Source: JBJSXF01 sp046086225 (GTDB taxonomy: Bacteria; Actinomycetota; Acidimicrobiia; IMCC26256; PALSA-610). From it: a DNA stretch of 28,102 bases. The translations under genes were made by a program, and so were the position numbers. Each line of letters begins with the position of its first letter. Position 1 is the first letter of the stretch. The notes under the pieces were generated by a model. It saw only the letters and a program-made list of their open reading frames with translations. It had not been told where the DNA came from and made no database searches. Shown one piece after another: positions 1 through 6,489 of the stretch. The stretch lies in the NCBI GenBank assembly GCA_046086225.1, contig JBJSXF010000084.1, positions 1 to 28,102 of the forward strand, given 5' to 3'.

Positions 1-526
1 CGGGCTCGAGCACCTCGGCGCCGACGAGCGCGAGCGCGAGGCCGGCGAGGTTCGGTGGGCGCCCTTCGGTGACCCCGAGCGATGCCGGTAGGGCCCGGGC
101 GGTCGCTCGGGTCGAACGGATTCCGAATGCCCGCTGGGCGGCCGGCCCCGGTGAGGGGGCGGCGAGGACGGGTGCCGACCATCGAGGGATGAACTCGAGC
201 GCGACGGCACTGCGCTCGTACGCCGCGCCGAGGATCGGGAACGCGGCGCCGCCGGCGGCAGCGGCGAGCGGGGCGTCCTCGGGCGCGATCCAGGCACCGT
301 GTTCGCCGCACACCCGACGACAGGTTGCCGCGACCTCCGCGGTCCGAGCATCCGCGGCCCGGGCGAGGAGTCCCGGGCGGCGGGAGACGTCGATGATGCG
401 CTCGCCGGCGACCCGGAGCCCGATCACGAGGCGACGCTCGTCGTCGATGCCGAGGACGAAACGCACCGGCGCCGCCGCCGGGTCGGGGTCGGCGAGTACG
501 AGCTCGGTGACCGGGTGAGCGGGCAT
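1..526 (-). CDS. Unknown protein, 3' part cut by window edge
   Basis: I do not recognise this protein. An open frame begins at ATG (526-524) and runs 175 codons without a stop to the left edge, so the C-terminus is missing. The protein begins MPAHPVTELVLADPD and is rich in Ala, Pro and Arg. It has two cysteines near residue 70 (TCRRVCGEH) and no signal peptide or membrane segment that I can see. A G-rich stretch (GAGATGGGGGG) sits directly before the ATG. A perfect CGAAC-N4-GTTCG palindrome lies 19 bases upstream, which suggests control by LexA and hence a possible role in the DNA-damage response (inference). The two forward-strand frames over the same bases are less convincing than this one, which has actinobacteria-like codon use throughout. 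Confidence 0.65.
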   Translation of the reverse strand, partial: MPAHPVTELVLADPDPAAAPVRFVLGIDDERRLVIGLRVAGERIIDVSRRPGLLARAADARTAEVAATCRRVCGEHGAWIAPEDAPLAAAAGGAAFPILGAAYERSAVALEFIPRWSAPVLAAPSPGPAAQRAFGIRSTRATARALPASLGVTEGRPPNLAGLALALVGAEVLEP

Positions 527-545
527 CCCCCCATCTCATCAGGTA

Positions 546-559
546 CGAACAGGTGTTCG
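546..559. promoter_or_regulatory. SOS box (LexA operator) candidate
   Basis: The sequence CGAACAGGTGTTCG is a perfect palindrome with 6-base arms. It fits the Gram-positive/actinobacterial SOS operator pattern CGAAC-N4-GTTCG. It lies 19 bases upstream of the ATG at 526 on the minus strand, where a repressor would cover that gene's promoter, and about 40 bases upstream of the tRNA-Val -10 box on the plus strand. I saw no second copy when scanning the window by eye. Confidence 0.65.
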
Positions 560-598
560 CAAGGGATTCCGCCCCGGGGTCGGGGGCCGCGCCATCGC

Positions 599-604
599 TA
601 GGAT
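599..604 (+). promoter_or_regulatory. -10 element of tRNA-Val
   Basis: TAGGAT lies 11 bases before the mature tRNA 5' end, leaving room for a very short leader. No convincing -35 hexamer is visible 16-18 bases upstream. Confidence 0.45.
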
Positions 605-615
605 CTCCCGCCCCG

Positions 616-689
616 GGGCGGTTAGCTCAGTCGGCTAGAGCGCATCCTTCACACGGATGAGGTCGGAGGTTCGAGTCCTCTACCGCCCA
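616..689 (+). tRNA. tRNA-Val (anticodon CAC)
   Basis: A complete cloverleaf can be folded. The acceptor stem GGGCGGT (616-622) pairs with ACCGCCC (682-688). The D arm starts GCTC. The anticodon stem CATCC/GGATG encloses the loop TTCACAC, which gives anticodon CAC and reads the valine codon GUG. The T arm contains GGTTCGAGTCC. The discriminator base is A689. The following bases are CCG, so the 3' CCA is not fully encoded and would be added after transcription. GUG is a heavily used valine codon and also a common start codon in this window. Confidence 0.96.
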
Positions 690-699
690 CCGAGAATGC

Positions 700-729
700 C
701 CGGATCGACGGCCCAGCCCGTCGGTCCGG
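700..729 (+). terminator. Strong hairpin after tRNA-Val
   Basis: CCGGATCGACGG (700-711) and CCGTCGGTCCGG (718-729) form a 12-bp stem with one G-T wobble around the six-base loop CCCAGC. It starts 10 bases after the tRNA. There is no T-tract, as is usual for GC-rich actinobacterial terminators. It may also help 3' processing of the tRNA precursor. Confidence 0.55.
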
Positions 730-799
730 CGAGGGTCGTCCCGTGGGGCTCGCGGATACTTCCGGAGTCGGCTCCGAACGTGGCCCCGAGGAGGACAGC

Positions 800-1606
800 G
801 TGGTCGGACCGGGGTACCGGGAGGCGTTCACCACCCGGGGTGAGATCTACGACGACGCCATGGCCGCCGTTCCCGGAGCCCGGGACGAGGAGTTCGGCTT
901 CGTCGTCGGCCTGGCCGAACCATCGGCGGGCCTTCATCTGCTCGACATTCCGGCCGGCGGCGGCTACCTGGCCGGGCATCTCCCGCCCGGAGTCGGGTAC
1001 ACGGCGGTCGAATGCGCGCCGACGTTCGCGGCCCGGTGCCGAGCCCGGGGGCTCATGGTGATCGAGGACGAGATCGGGGCGTCGTCGCTCGCGGCTGGTT
1101 GCGCCGACGTGATCGTGTCGGTTGCCGGCCTGCACCACGAGGCCGATCTCACCGCGGTCGTCGCTGGTTGGCGCCGGCTGCTCCGCCCGGAGGGCCGGCT
1201 CGTGATCGCCGATGTCGCGGAGGGGTCGGCCGTCGCCGCATTTCTCGACGGGTACGTCGGTCGCCACAACGACGTCGGCCATCACGGTCGCTACCTCGGG
1301 CCGGGGATCGCTGACCTCGTCCGGGCGGCCGGTTTCGGTGCCGTCCGGACGGTCGACCGGAGCTACCACTGGTGGTTCGCCGATGAGCGGGAGCTCGGTC
1401 GGTTCGGCGTCGGCTTGTTCGGGCTCGGCGGCGTGTCGCCCGTCGAGTTCGTCGCGGCGGCCCGTGAGCTGCTCGGCGTCGACGAGGCCGCCGACGGCCG
1501 CATCGGCCTCCGCTGGGGCCTCCGGGCCGTCACTGCGGGGATCCCCCGTGGCGAACCGCCCCGACCGGTGCCGCCCGAGCCGGATACCGACGGCCGAGGT
1601 CGGTAG
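800..1606 (+). CDS. Class I SAM-dependent methyltransferase
   Basis: This 268-residue protein has the Rossmann-type methyltransferase core. A glycine-rich SAM-binding motif I (LLDIPAGGGYL) sits at about residues 47-57. An acidic residue follows the next strand (AVECAP), and a motif IV-like strand ends in VAGLHHEADL near residue 105. A post-I region (LRPEGRLVIADVAEG) follows, as in UbiE/Methyltransf_11 proteins. I chose GTG 800 because GAGGAGG (788-794) lies five bases before it. The upstream in-frame GTG at 743 has no comparable ribosome-binding site. The substrate is unknown. The C-terminus contains an aromatic patch (SYHWWFADE) that may form a substrate lid (inference). It stands alone upstream of the KSI-like gene, 74 bases apart and in the same direction. 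Confidence 0.8.
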   Translation: MVGPGYREAFTTRGEIYDDAMAAVPGARDEEFGFVVGLAEPSAGLHLLDIPAGGGYLAGHLPPGVGYTAVECAPTFAARCRARGLMVIEDEIGASSLAAGCADVIVSVAGLHHEADLTAVVAGWRRLLRPEGRLVIADVAEGSAVAAFLDGYVGRHNDVGHHGRYLGPGIADLVRAAGFGAVRTVDRSYHWWFADERELGRFGVGLFGLGGVSPVEFVAAARELLGVDEAADGRIGLRWGLRAVTAGIPRGEPPRPVPPEPDTDGRGR

Positions 1607-1680
1607 GTTCGCAGGGGAAGCGGCTCGGGTCCGTCGCCCGTGCTGCTCTCCACTGCCGTCCGCTCCCGAGGAGAACCGTC

Positions 1681-2058
1681 GTGCCGAGCCCCGAAGCGAT
1701 CAGCGATGCCGTGAGGGCCTACATCGCAGCCGTGAACGCCAACGACAAGGAGGCGTTCCTGGCCCGCTTCGCCCCCGATGCCGTCTGGCACGACCCGGTC
1801 GGAGCCCCGCCCCACGTCGGGCTCGAAGGCATCGGTGCCTTCTGGGACCAGACCCGCTCGCTGGCCGAGCACTTCGAGATGATCATCGACGATCTCGTCG
1901 TATGCGGTGACGAGGCCGCCGTTCGGCTCCGCATCCAGGTCCGGTTCGACGGCGGATCGATGGAGATGGACGTCATCGAGATCTTCACGGCGGGCGCCGA
2001 CGGCCGGTTCACGTTGGTCAAGGCCTACTGGGACATGAGCCGGGCCCGCCGCAGCTGA
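1681..2058 (+). CDS. Ketosteroid isomerase-like (SnoaL/NTF2 fold) protein
   Basis: This 125-residue protein has the size and layout of delta5-3-ketosteroid isomerase. The three key positions of the classical enzyme are all recognisable. Tyr14 is in RAYIAAVNANDKE. Asp38 is in WHDPVGAPPHVG, which matches the family's DPxGxxPxxG catalytic loop. Asp97 is in MDVIEIF, equivalent to the oxyanion-hole Asp99/103. The C-terminal AYWDMS also resembles the family. It is probably cytoplasmic and may shift a double bond in a steroid-like or polyketide substrate; the true substrate is unknown. The start is GTG 1681, preceded by GAGGAGA at 1668-1674. Many SnoaL-like proteins have other activities or none, so the isomerase role is inferred from the residues. 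Confidence 0.8.
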   Translation: MPSPEAISDAVRAYIAAVNANDKEAFLARFAPDAVWHDPVGAPPHVGLEGIGAFWDQTRSLAEHFEMIIDDLVVCGDEAAVRLRIQVRFDGGSMEMDVIEIFTAGADGRFTLVKAYWDMSRARRS

Positions 2059-2125
2059 CCGGGTCGAGCCTCCCGGCCCGGGCCACCACGGAATCCCGTC
2101 CGCCGAATCCCCCGTCGGGTGGCGG

Positions 2126-2151
2126 CCGGGCCCGCACCGGGGTCGGCCCGG
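2126..2151 (+). terminator. Possible GC-rich hairpin
   Basis: CCGGGCC (2126-2132) and GGCCCGG (2145-2151) can form a 7-bp stem with a 12-base loop in the 168-base gap after the KSI-like gene. It has no T-tract. In DNA this GC-rich it could be chance. Confidence 0.25.
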
Positions 2152-2188
2152 GATCGGCCTCGAACTCCTCGACGTCCCGGGGGCGACT

Positions 2189-2217
2189 TTGGCTCCGAGG
2201 GGACTTTCGGCCACAAT
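2189..2217 (+). promoter_or_regulatory. Promoter of the 2227 gene
   Basis: TTGGCT (2189-2194) and CACAAT (2212-2217) are spaced exactly 17 bases apart, a plausible -35/-10 pair. Only nine bases separate the -10 box from the ATG at 2227, so the transcript would start within a few bases of the start codon. This is one of the few promoters here with a recognisable -35 box. Confidence 0.5.
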
Positions 2218-2226
2218 AGAAGGCCG

Positions 2227-2907
2227 ATGAGCGTCGAGTCCCGTGATTCCGTTTCGCTGAAGCCGGCCGAAATCGACGAGTTCGGTCAGCTCCTCCTGGC
2301 CGCCGGCCTGTCGATCTCCGACGAGGAGCTCGACCGGCAGGTCGAGGCCTTCCCGTTGGTCGTGCTCGACACGTCCGGCGCCGAGGTGCAAGGGATGATG
2401 CTCGGCTCGCTCGAGCGCATCGGGGGAACCCCCGCCATCCTCTGGGGCCTCGGCGCGACCCGGAAGGGCAAGAACGCCGCGGCCACGCTCAAGTCGATGA
2501 CGGGTGAGCTCACCCGACGGGCGGCGATCTCGTTCCCCGACGAGGACGTCATCGTTGCGACCCGCCTCGCCCAGCCCAGCTGCTACGTGCTGCTCCAGCA
2601 CTACGCGAACCTCGTGCCCCGGCCCGGGTACACGGCCAACGGCGAGGACCGGGCGTGGGGTCGACGGCTCGCCAAGCGCTACGGCGTCGATGCCCATTTC
2701 GACGACCGGGCGTTCACGATCGCGCTGAAGAGCCGCAAGCCGTGCTGCCTGCCGGTGCTCGACACGAGCCCGGTCCGAGCCACGGGCGGGGCGAAGATCG
2801 CCTCCCTGGTCGGGCAGCTCGACGCCACCCGGGGCGAGGGCATGATCGCCTTCGGCTGGGCTGTCGCCGAGGAGCTGGCCTCCGGCTCCTACGTCGCCGC
2901 CGGCTGA
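2227..2907 (+). CDS. Conserved-looking unknown protein, 226 aa
   Basis: I do not recognise this family with confidence. The protein begins MSVESRDSVSLKPAEIDEF and has no signal peptide or membrane segment. The central part (WGLGATRKGKNAAATLKS at about residues 75-92) vaguely resembles the acetyl-CoA loop of GNAT acetyltransferases. A later segment (PSCYVLLQHYANLVPRPGY) resembles the YxxxGF-like end of such folds, so a divergent GNAT fold is possible but unproven. Two adjacent cysteines occur in KSRKPCCLPVLDTSP. I chose ATG 2227 because of the promoter nine bases upstream; the frame stays open further upstream through low-complexity codons. It converges on the C69 hydrolase gene with a 72-base gap. 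Confidence 0.7.
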   Translation: MSVESRDSVSLKPAEIDEFGQLLLAAGLSISDEELDRQVEAFPLVVLDTSGAEVQGMMLGSLERIGGTPAILWGLGATRKGKNAAATLKSMTGELTRRAAISFPDEDVIVATRLAQPSCYVLLQHYANLVPRPGYTANGEDRAWGRRLAKRYGVDAHFDDRAFTIALKSRKPCCLPVLDTSPVRATGGAKIASLVGQLDATRGEGMIAFGWAVAEELASGSYVAAG

Positions 2908-2979
2908 ACGACGCGTTCGCCGACGAGGGCGAGCGCATCCGGCGCGTGTCCGGTCGATCCGACGTTCTCCCGCCCGAGT

Positions 2980-4122
2980 TCAGAAGCCCAGTGAGCGCAG
3001 CGCGTCGTCGACCGGTTCGAACGCGTCCCGAGCGAACTTGACCGTTGCGGCTGCGCCCGACCGCTCGGCGGCGTCGGCGGCCGTCCAGAGCGTGGCCTCG
3101 ACCGGAGCGAGGACCGACCGCACGTCGGTGACGGCGAGGCGGTCGGCCTCCACTGCGTCGCGCAGCGACGCGAACCGCTGCCAGCTGCGCGGAGCGGCGA
3201 GCGCCGATGGAACACGGGGCGGGAAGATCGGCACGAACACGCCGAGGCACGGGTTGCCGAGACACACCCAGACCCGCGGCGGCCGATCGGGACGGAGTCG
3301 GGCGATCATCGACGCCGTGGTCTGCGACCGGGCGTCGGGACGGTGCATGCACACCGTGAAGTCGTCGAGGGTTCGTCCTCGGGGCAGGTCGGCCGCCCCC
3401 GGTCCGTGATCGCGCAGAGTCGCCGCGATCGACGCGACATCGAGAGTCCCGGGCCCGGCGACACGAGCGCGGGTAACTGCGAGGCGACGATCGGCGACGG
3501 CGGTGGGCATACCCGGATGGCGCCGCCCGTCGAAGTCGGCTCCCGGGTGCACGTCCGGTGAAGCGACGGTCCAATCCCGGCCGAGGCTGATCCGGTTGGA
3601 AATCGCCGCGCCCGATCCGGTCGGCCGAGCCGCCCACGAGCGTCCGTCGGTCTCGACGATCCAGCCGCCGTTCGGATCCGCGATGAGGAACGACGAGAAG
3701 TAGGGATCATCACGGTCGGGTTCCCCCGAACCGCCCTGCCCGTAGGTCTCGATCAGCCGAGTGCACTCGGCGAGGGCGGCGTCGGCGTCCCGGGCGCGCT
3801 CGAGTACGAGGCGGACGATGTCCATGCCGAGGAGGGCGGGCGGGAGGTCACGGGCGCGGGTCGTGGTCCAGATGCGCTCGTTGCCGACGGCGAGACCGTG
3901 CTCGTTGACGCCGTGTTCGAAGCCGCGGAGCCAGGTCGGTCGGGAGCCCACGACCGCCACTGCGCTCCGGTCGGGCACCTCGATGTACTGCATCCGGCGC
4001 GGTGTCGCCGTCGCGTCCCGTCGGGGGTGCGATTCGAAGACCTGGACCTCGTCCGGAGGGCGATCGGAACTCTTGGCGAACCAGGTGCCGTCTCCGTGGC
4101 GCACGCAGAAGGTGTCGCACAC
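2980..4122 (-). CDS. Secernin/C69-family Ntn hydrolase (putative dipeptidase)
   Basis: The 380-residue protein opens MCDTFCV, followed by WFAKSSDRPPDEVQVFE. This is the N-terminal signature of peptidase family C69/secernin, in which Cys2 becomes the catalytic N-terminal nucleophile after removal of the initiator methionine. Further family features are GVNEHGLAVGNERIW (about residues 71-85) and FLIADPNGGWIVET. Members are N-terminal nucleophile amidohydrolases; some are dipeptidases and others have unknown substrates, so only the hydrolase class is secure. The start is GTG 4122, which puts Cys at position 2. It lies 10 bases after the membrane-protein gene and is the last gene of the mshD-rlmN operon. 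A link to thiol or peptide turnover is conceivable from the neighbour mshD but is inference. Confidence 0.85.
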   Translation of the reverse strand: MCDTFCVRHGDGTWFAKSSDRPPDEVQVFESHPRRDATATPRRMQYIEVPDRSAVAVVGSRPTWLRGFEHGVNEHGLAVGNERIWTTTRARDLPPALLGMDIVRLVLERARDADAALAECTRLIETYGQGGSGEPDRDDPYFSSFLIADPNGGWIVETDGRSWAARPTGSGAAISNRISLGRDWTVASPDVHPGADFDGRRHPGMPTAVADRRLAVTRARVAGPGTLDVASIAATLRDHGPGAADLPRGRTLDDFTVCMHRPDARSQTTASMIARLRPDRPPRVWVCLGNPCLGVFVPIFPPRVPSALAAPRSWQRFASLRDAVEADRLAVTDVRSVLAPVEATLWTAADAAERSGAAATVKFARDAFEPVDDALRSLGF

Positions 4123-4132
4123 GGCGGGTGAC

Positions 4133-4495
4133 TCAGCGGAACCAGATGCGCTGGTAGTCGCGACTCTCGGGGTGCAGGAGCAGTGCGACGAGCGCGACGT
4201 CGAAGAGCAGCGTCGTCATCGCGCCGAGTGAGGAGATGACTCCGAAGCCGAACAAGGAGATCAATGCGAGGACCTGGAGTACCGACGCCGCCACTGCGAG
4301 GCCGTACCCCCACTTCTTCTCGTTGGCGATCCCGAAGCCGCCGGCGGCGAGGCCGACGATGATGAAGAGGACGAGGAGCGCGCCGGGGGCGGCGATCCCG
4401 AAGATGAGCCCGAAGACGGCCTCGATGTAGCAGAGGACGACCGCGCTCACCAGGGTCTGGGGCTGATTGGGGTTGATCCAGCGCCGTTCGCTCAC
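4133..4495 (-). CDS. Small four-helix membrane protein
   Basis: This 120-residue protein has a short polar N-terminus (MSERRWINPNQPQ) and four strongly hydrophobic segments at about residues 14-34, 38-58, 66-87 and 92-112. A polar NEKKWGYG turn lies between the second and third. It ends in a basic tail (HPESRDYQRIWFR). No enzymatic motif is visible. I chose GTG 4495 because it falls four bases after the rlmN stop, which suggests translational coupling. A longer upstream frame exists but would be embedded in rlmN. The role is unknown. Confidence 0.75.
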   Translation of the reverse strand: MSERRWINPNQPQTLVSAVVLCYIEAVFGLIFGIAAPGALLVLFIIVGLAAGGFGIANEKKWGYGLAVAASVLQVLALISLFGFGVISSLGAMTTLLFDVALVALLLHPESRDYQRIWFR

Positions 4496-4499
4496 CGTG

Positions 4500-5561
4500 T
4501 CATTCTCGCGGATCTCCCGGCGGCGCGTCGGCTCGCGTGACCCGGGCCCGGAGCTGCCCGCACGCCGCATCGATGTCGGTGCCGCGGTTCCGGCGGATCG
4601 TGGCGTTCACTCCCCGGTCCCGCAGGACCCGAGCGAACGTGCCGAGGCGACCCGGCGATGACGCCGAACCGACGAAGCCGCCGGTCGGGTTGAGGGGAAT
4701 GAGGTTGACGTGCGCCCCGCCCCGGAAGCCGACGAGGAGATCGGCGAGGGCTTCGGCCTGATCGATGCGATCGTTGACCTCCGAGATGCACGCGTACTCG
4801 AAGGTCACGCGGCGGCCCTTCCGGGCTGCGTAGTCCCGAGCGGCGGCGAGCACGGCGACGATCGGGTAACGGGTGTCGAGCGGCACGAGGCGGGCCCGCA
4901 GCTCGTCGTCGGGTGCGTGGAGCGAGACGGCGAGCGTGACCGGTCGGGGGAACGACGCGAGGCGCTCGATGCCCGGGACGACGCCGACGGTCGAGACCGT
5001 GAGGTGACGGGCCGAGAGGCCGAGGTCGGTGTGGAGTCGCTCACACGCATCGAGGACCGCGTCGGGATTGGCGAGGGGCTCGCCCATGCCCATGAAGACG
5101 ACGTTCGAGACGCGTTCGGGGCAGGCGTGCTGGGCCCGCACGACCTGCTCGATGATCTCGCCCGCAGTGAGGTGCCGTTCGAAGCCGGCCTGACCGGTCG
5201 CGCAGAACGTGCACCCCATGGCACATCCGGCCTGCGAAGAGACGCAGACCGTGGCCCGACCGGGAGAGCGCATGAGCACCGTCTCGACCTGCACGTCGTC
5301 GGCGGCCCGCCAGAGCCACTTGACGGTCATTCCCTCGTCGCCCTCCCGGACCACGGTCGGGTCGAGCGCCTCGGGGAAAGCGGTGGCGATCCGGTCGCGC
5401 AGCTCGCGCCCGACCGACGTGATGTCGGCGAGCGGTCGGCGCTGCTCGTACAAGCCCTCCCAGACCTGGCGGGCGCGATAGGCCGGTTCGCCCCAGGCGG
5501 CGAGCGTCGTGTCGAGCTCGGCCCGAGTGGCCGCGTAGCGGGTGCTCAACGAATGGCTCAC
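4500..5561 (-). CDS. rlmN: Dual-specificity RNA methyltransferase RlmN
   Basis: This 353-residue radical-SAM enzyme methylates C2 of A2503 in 23S rRNA and, in some bacteria, A37 of tRNAs. The radical-SAM cluster motif CxxxCxxC is Cys113, Cys117 and Cys120 (GCAMGCTFCATGQAGF). The hallmark segments VFMGMGEPLAN, LTVSTVGVVPGI, LAVSLHAPDD and HVNLIPLNPTGG follow in the expected order. The C-terminal methyl-carrying cysteine is Cys334 in DIDAACGQL. The N-terminus (AYRARQVWEGLYEQR) matches the family's RNA-binding accessory domain. The GTG start at 5561 overlaps the mshD stop by four bases (GTGA), so the two genes are translationally coupled. Confidence 0.97.
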   Translation of the reverse strand: MSHSLSTRYAATRAELDTTLAAWGEPAYRARQVWEGLYEQRRPLADITSVGRELRDRIATAFPEALDPTVVREGDEGMTVKWLWRAADDVQVETVLMRSPGRATVCVSSQAGCAMGCTFCATGQAGFERHLTAGEIIEQVVRAQHACPERVSNVVFMGMGEPLANPDAVLDACERLHTDLGLSARHLTVSTVGVVPGIERLASFPRPVTLAVSLHAPDDELRARLVPLDTRYPIVAVLAAARDYAARKGRRVTFEYACISEVNDRIDQAEALADLLVGFRGGAHVNLIPLNPTGGFVGSASSPGRLGTFARVLRDRGVNATIRRNRGTDIDAACGQLRARVTRADAPPGDPRE

Positions 5562-6466
5562 CGGTTCGGCAACGCAGTCTCGTAGGCGCGATCGATGCGG
5601 GTCACCCGGAAGCCGAGCTCCGAGTAGAGCCGGCGGGCACTCGTGTTCCCGGCCGCGCAATAGAGCGAGGCGCGGGTCGATCCGGTGCGGGCCGCGGCGG
5701 CGAGCCCGGCCAGGGCGAGGGTGCGTCCGAGGCCGAGGCCCCGGTGCGAACGGCGGACGGCGATGACGAAGATCTCCGCTTCGCCGCCCGGGTGCCGGCG
5801 CAGCCAGTTGGCGCCGACGATGACGCCGCTGGCTTCGGCGACGATGAAGAGCTCGGGGTCGAACCACGACTCGGTGCAGCGGGCGACGAGCATCTCCGGA
5901 GTCCAGCCGCCCTGCTCCGGGTGATCGGAGAACGCCTCGTTGTTGAGGGTGAGCCAGCCGAAGTCATCGGTACCGGGGATGAACGGCCGGAGGGCGATCC
6001 CGCTCGGGTGCGGCACGGGTTCGGGGTGGGGCAGCGCCGTCTCCATGCGGAGCAGGTCACGGACCGGCGCGAGCCCGACGCTCCGGGCGTCGGCGTCGCT
6101 CGCGGCGTCGGCACCGGGCATCCACCAGATGAGGTGGCTGCCGCCCTCGCGCCCGACCCGGTCGACCAGCTCGCGCAGGATGACGGCCCGGGTCCCGGCG
6201 GCGCGGGCGCCCGGGGCGACGGTCACCGCCATTTCGAAGCGGCCGCCATCGGGTGCGTTCGGGGCCGGCCACGCGTGGCCGTACGCCGCATCGTCGGCGA
6301 GGAGCCCGAACGCCCGCGTGTGCGGATGCGCGAGATCCCGACGGGCGGCGTCACCGAGCGACGAGTAGCCGTCCGCGGTGGACGCGGCGGCGTCGATCGC
6401 CTCGATGCGGGGGAGCAGCGCCGCGAACTGCCCGACGGAGACGGATTCGAGCATCGGGGCGGCCAC
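5558..6466 (-). CDS. mshD: Mycothiol synthase
   Basis: MshD acetylates Cys-GlcN-Ins with acetyl-CoA, the last step of mycothiol synthesis, in the cytoplasm. The protein (302 residues from GTG 6466) has the family's tandem GNAT architecture. The C-terminal domain carries the recognisable stretch NEAFSDHPEQGGWTPEML, then ESWFDPELF. An acetyl-CoA loop (RRSHRGLGLGRTLALAGL) and a LYCAAGNTSARRLYSELGF ending follow. The N-terminal domain is more diverged. I prefer GTG 6466 because a TACCCT -10 box lies seven bases upstream. ATG 6454 is an alternative that would remove four residues. It is the first gene of the mshD-rlmN-membrane protein-C69 unit. Mycothiol is largely confined to Actinobacteria, which supports the taxonomic call. 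Confidence 0.93.
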   Translation of the reverse strand: MAAPMLESVSVGQFAALLPRIEAIDAAASTADGYSSLGDAARRDLAHPHTRAFGLLADDAAYGHAWPAPNAPDGGRFEMAVTVAPGARAAGTRAVILRELVDRVGREGGSHLIWWMPGADAASDADARSVGLAPVRDLLRMETALPHPEPVPHPSGIALRPFIPGTDDFGWLTLNNEAFSDHPEQGGWTPEMLVARCTESWFDPELFIVAEASGVIVGANWLRRHPGGEAEIFVIAVRRSHRGLGLGRTLALAGLAAAARTGSTRASLYCAAGNTSARRLYSELGFRVTRIDRAYETALPNR

Positions 6467-6473
6467 CCGGCTG

Positions 6474-6483
6474 AGGGTACCGT
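6474..6483. promoter_or_regulatory. Overlapping divergent -10 boxes (mshD / nth)
   Basis: The ten bases AGGGTACCGT contain a -10 hexamer on each strand: TACCGT (6478-6483, plus) for nth and TACCCT (6479-6474, minus) for mshD. They share the central TA. The plus box is six bases before GTG 6490 and the minus box is seven bases before GTG 6466. Both transcripts would be leaderless or nearly so. RNA polymerase cannot occupy both boxes at once, so the two promoters should compete. Confidence 0.5.
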
Positions 6484-6489
6484 GCGCCC

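Noticed and set aside
69..601. Two forward frames at the left end
   Set aside because: Both have Arg/Ser/Ala-rich shadow composition. The minus-strand frame over the same bases is open to the window edge, starts next to an SOS-type box and has a more protein-like composition.
1363..2697. 444-codon open frame on the minus strand
   Set aside because: It lies antisense to the methyltransferase, the KSI-like gene and the 2227 gene, whose motifs and start signals are clear. Its translation is low-complexity Pro/Arg/Gly/Asp with no family features. Long antisense frames are normal at this GC content.
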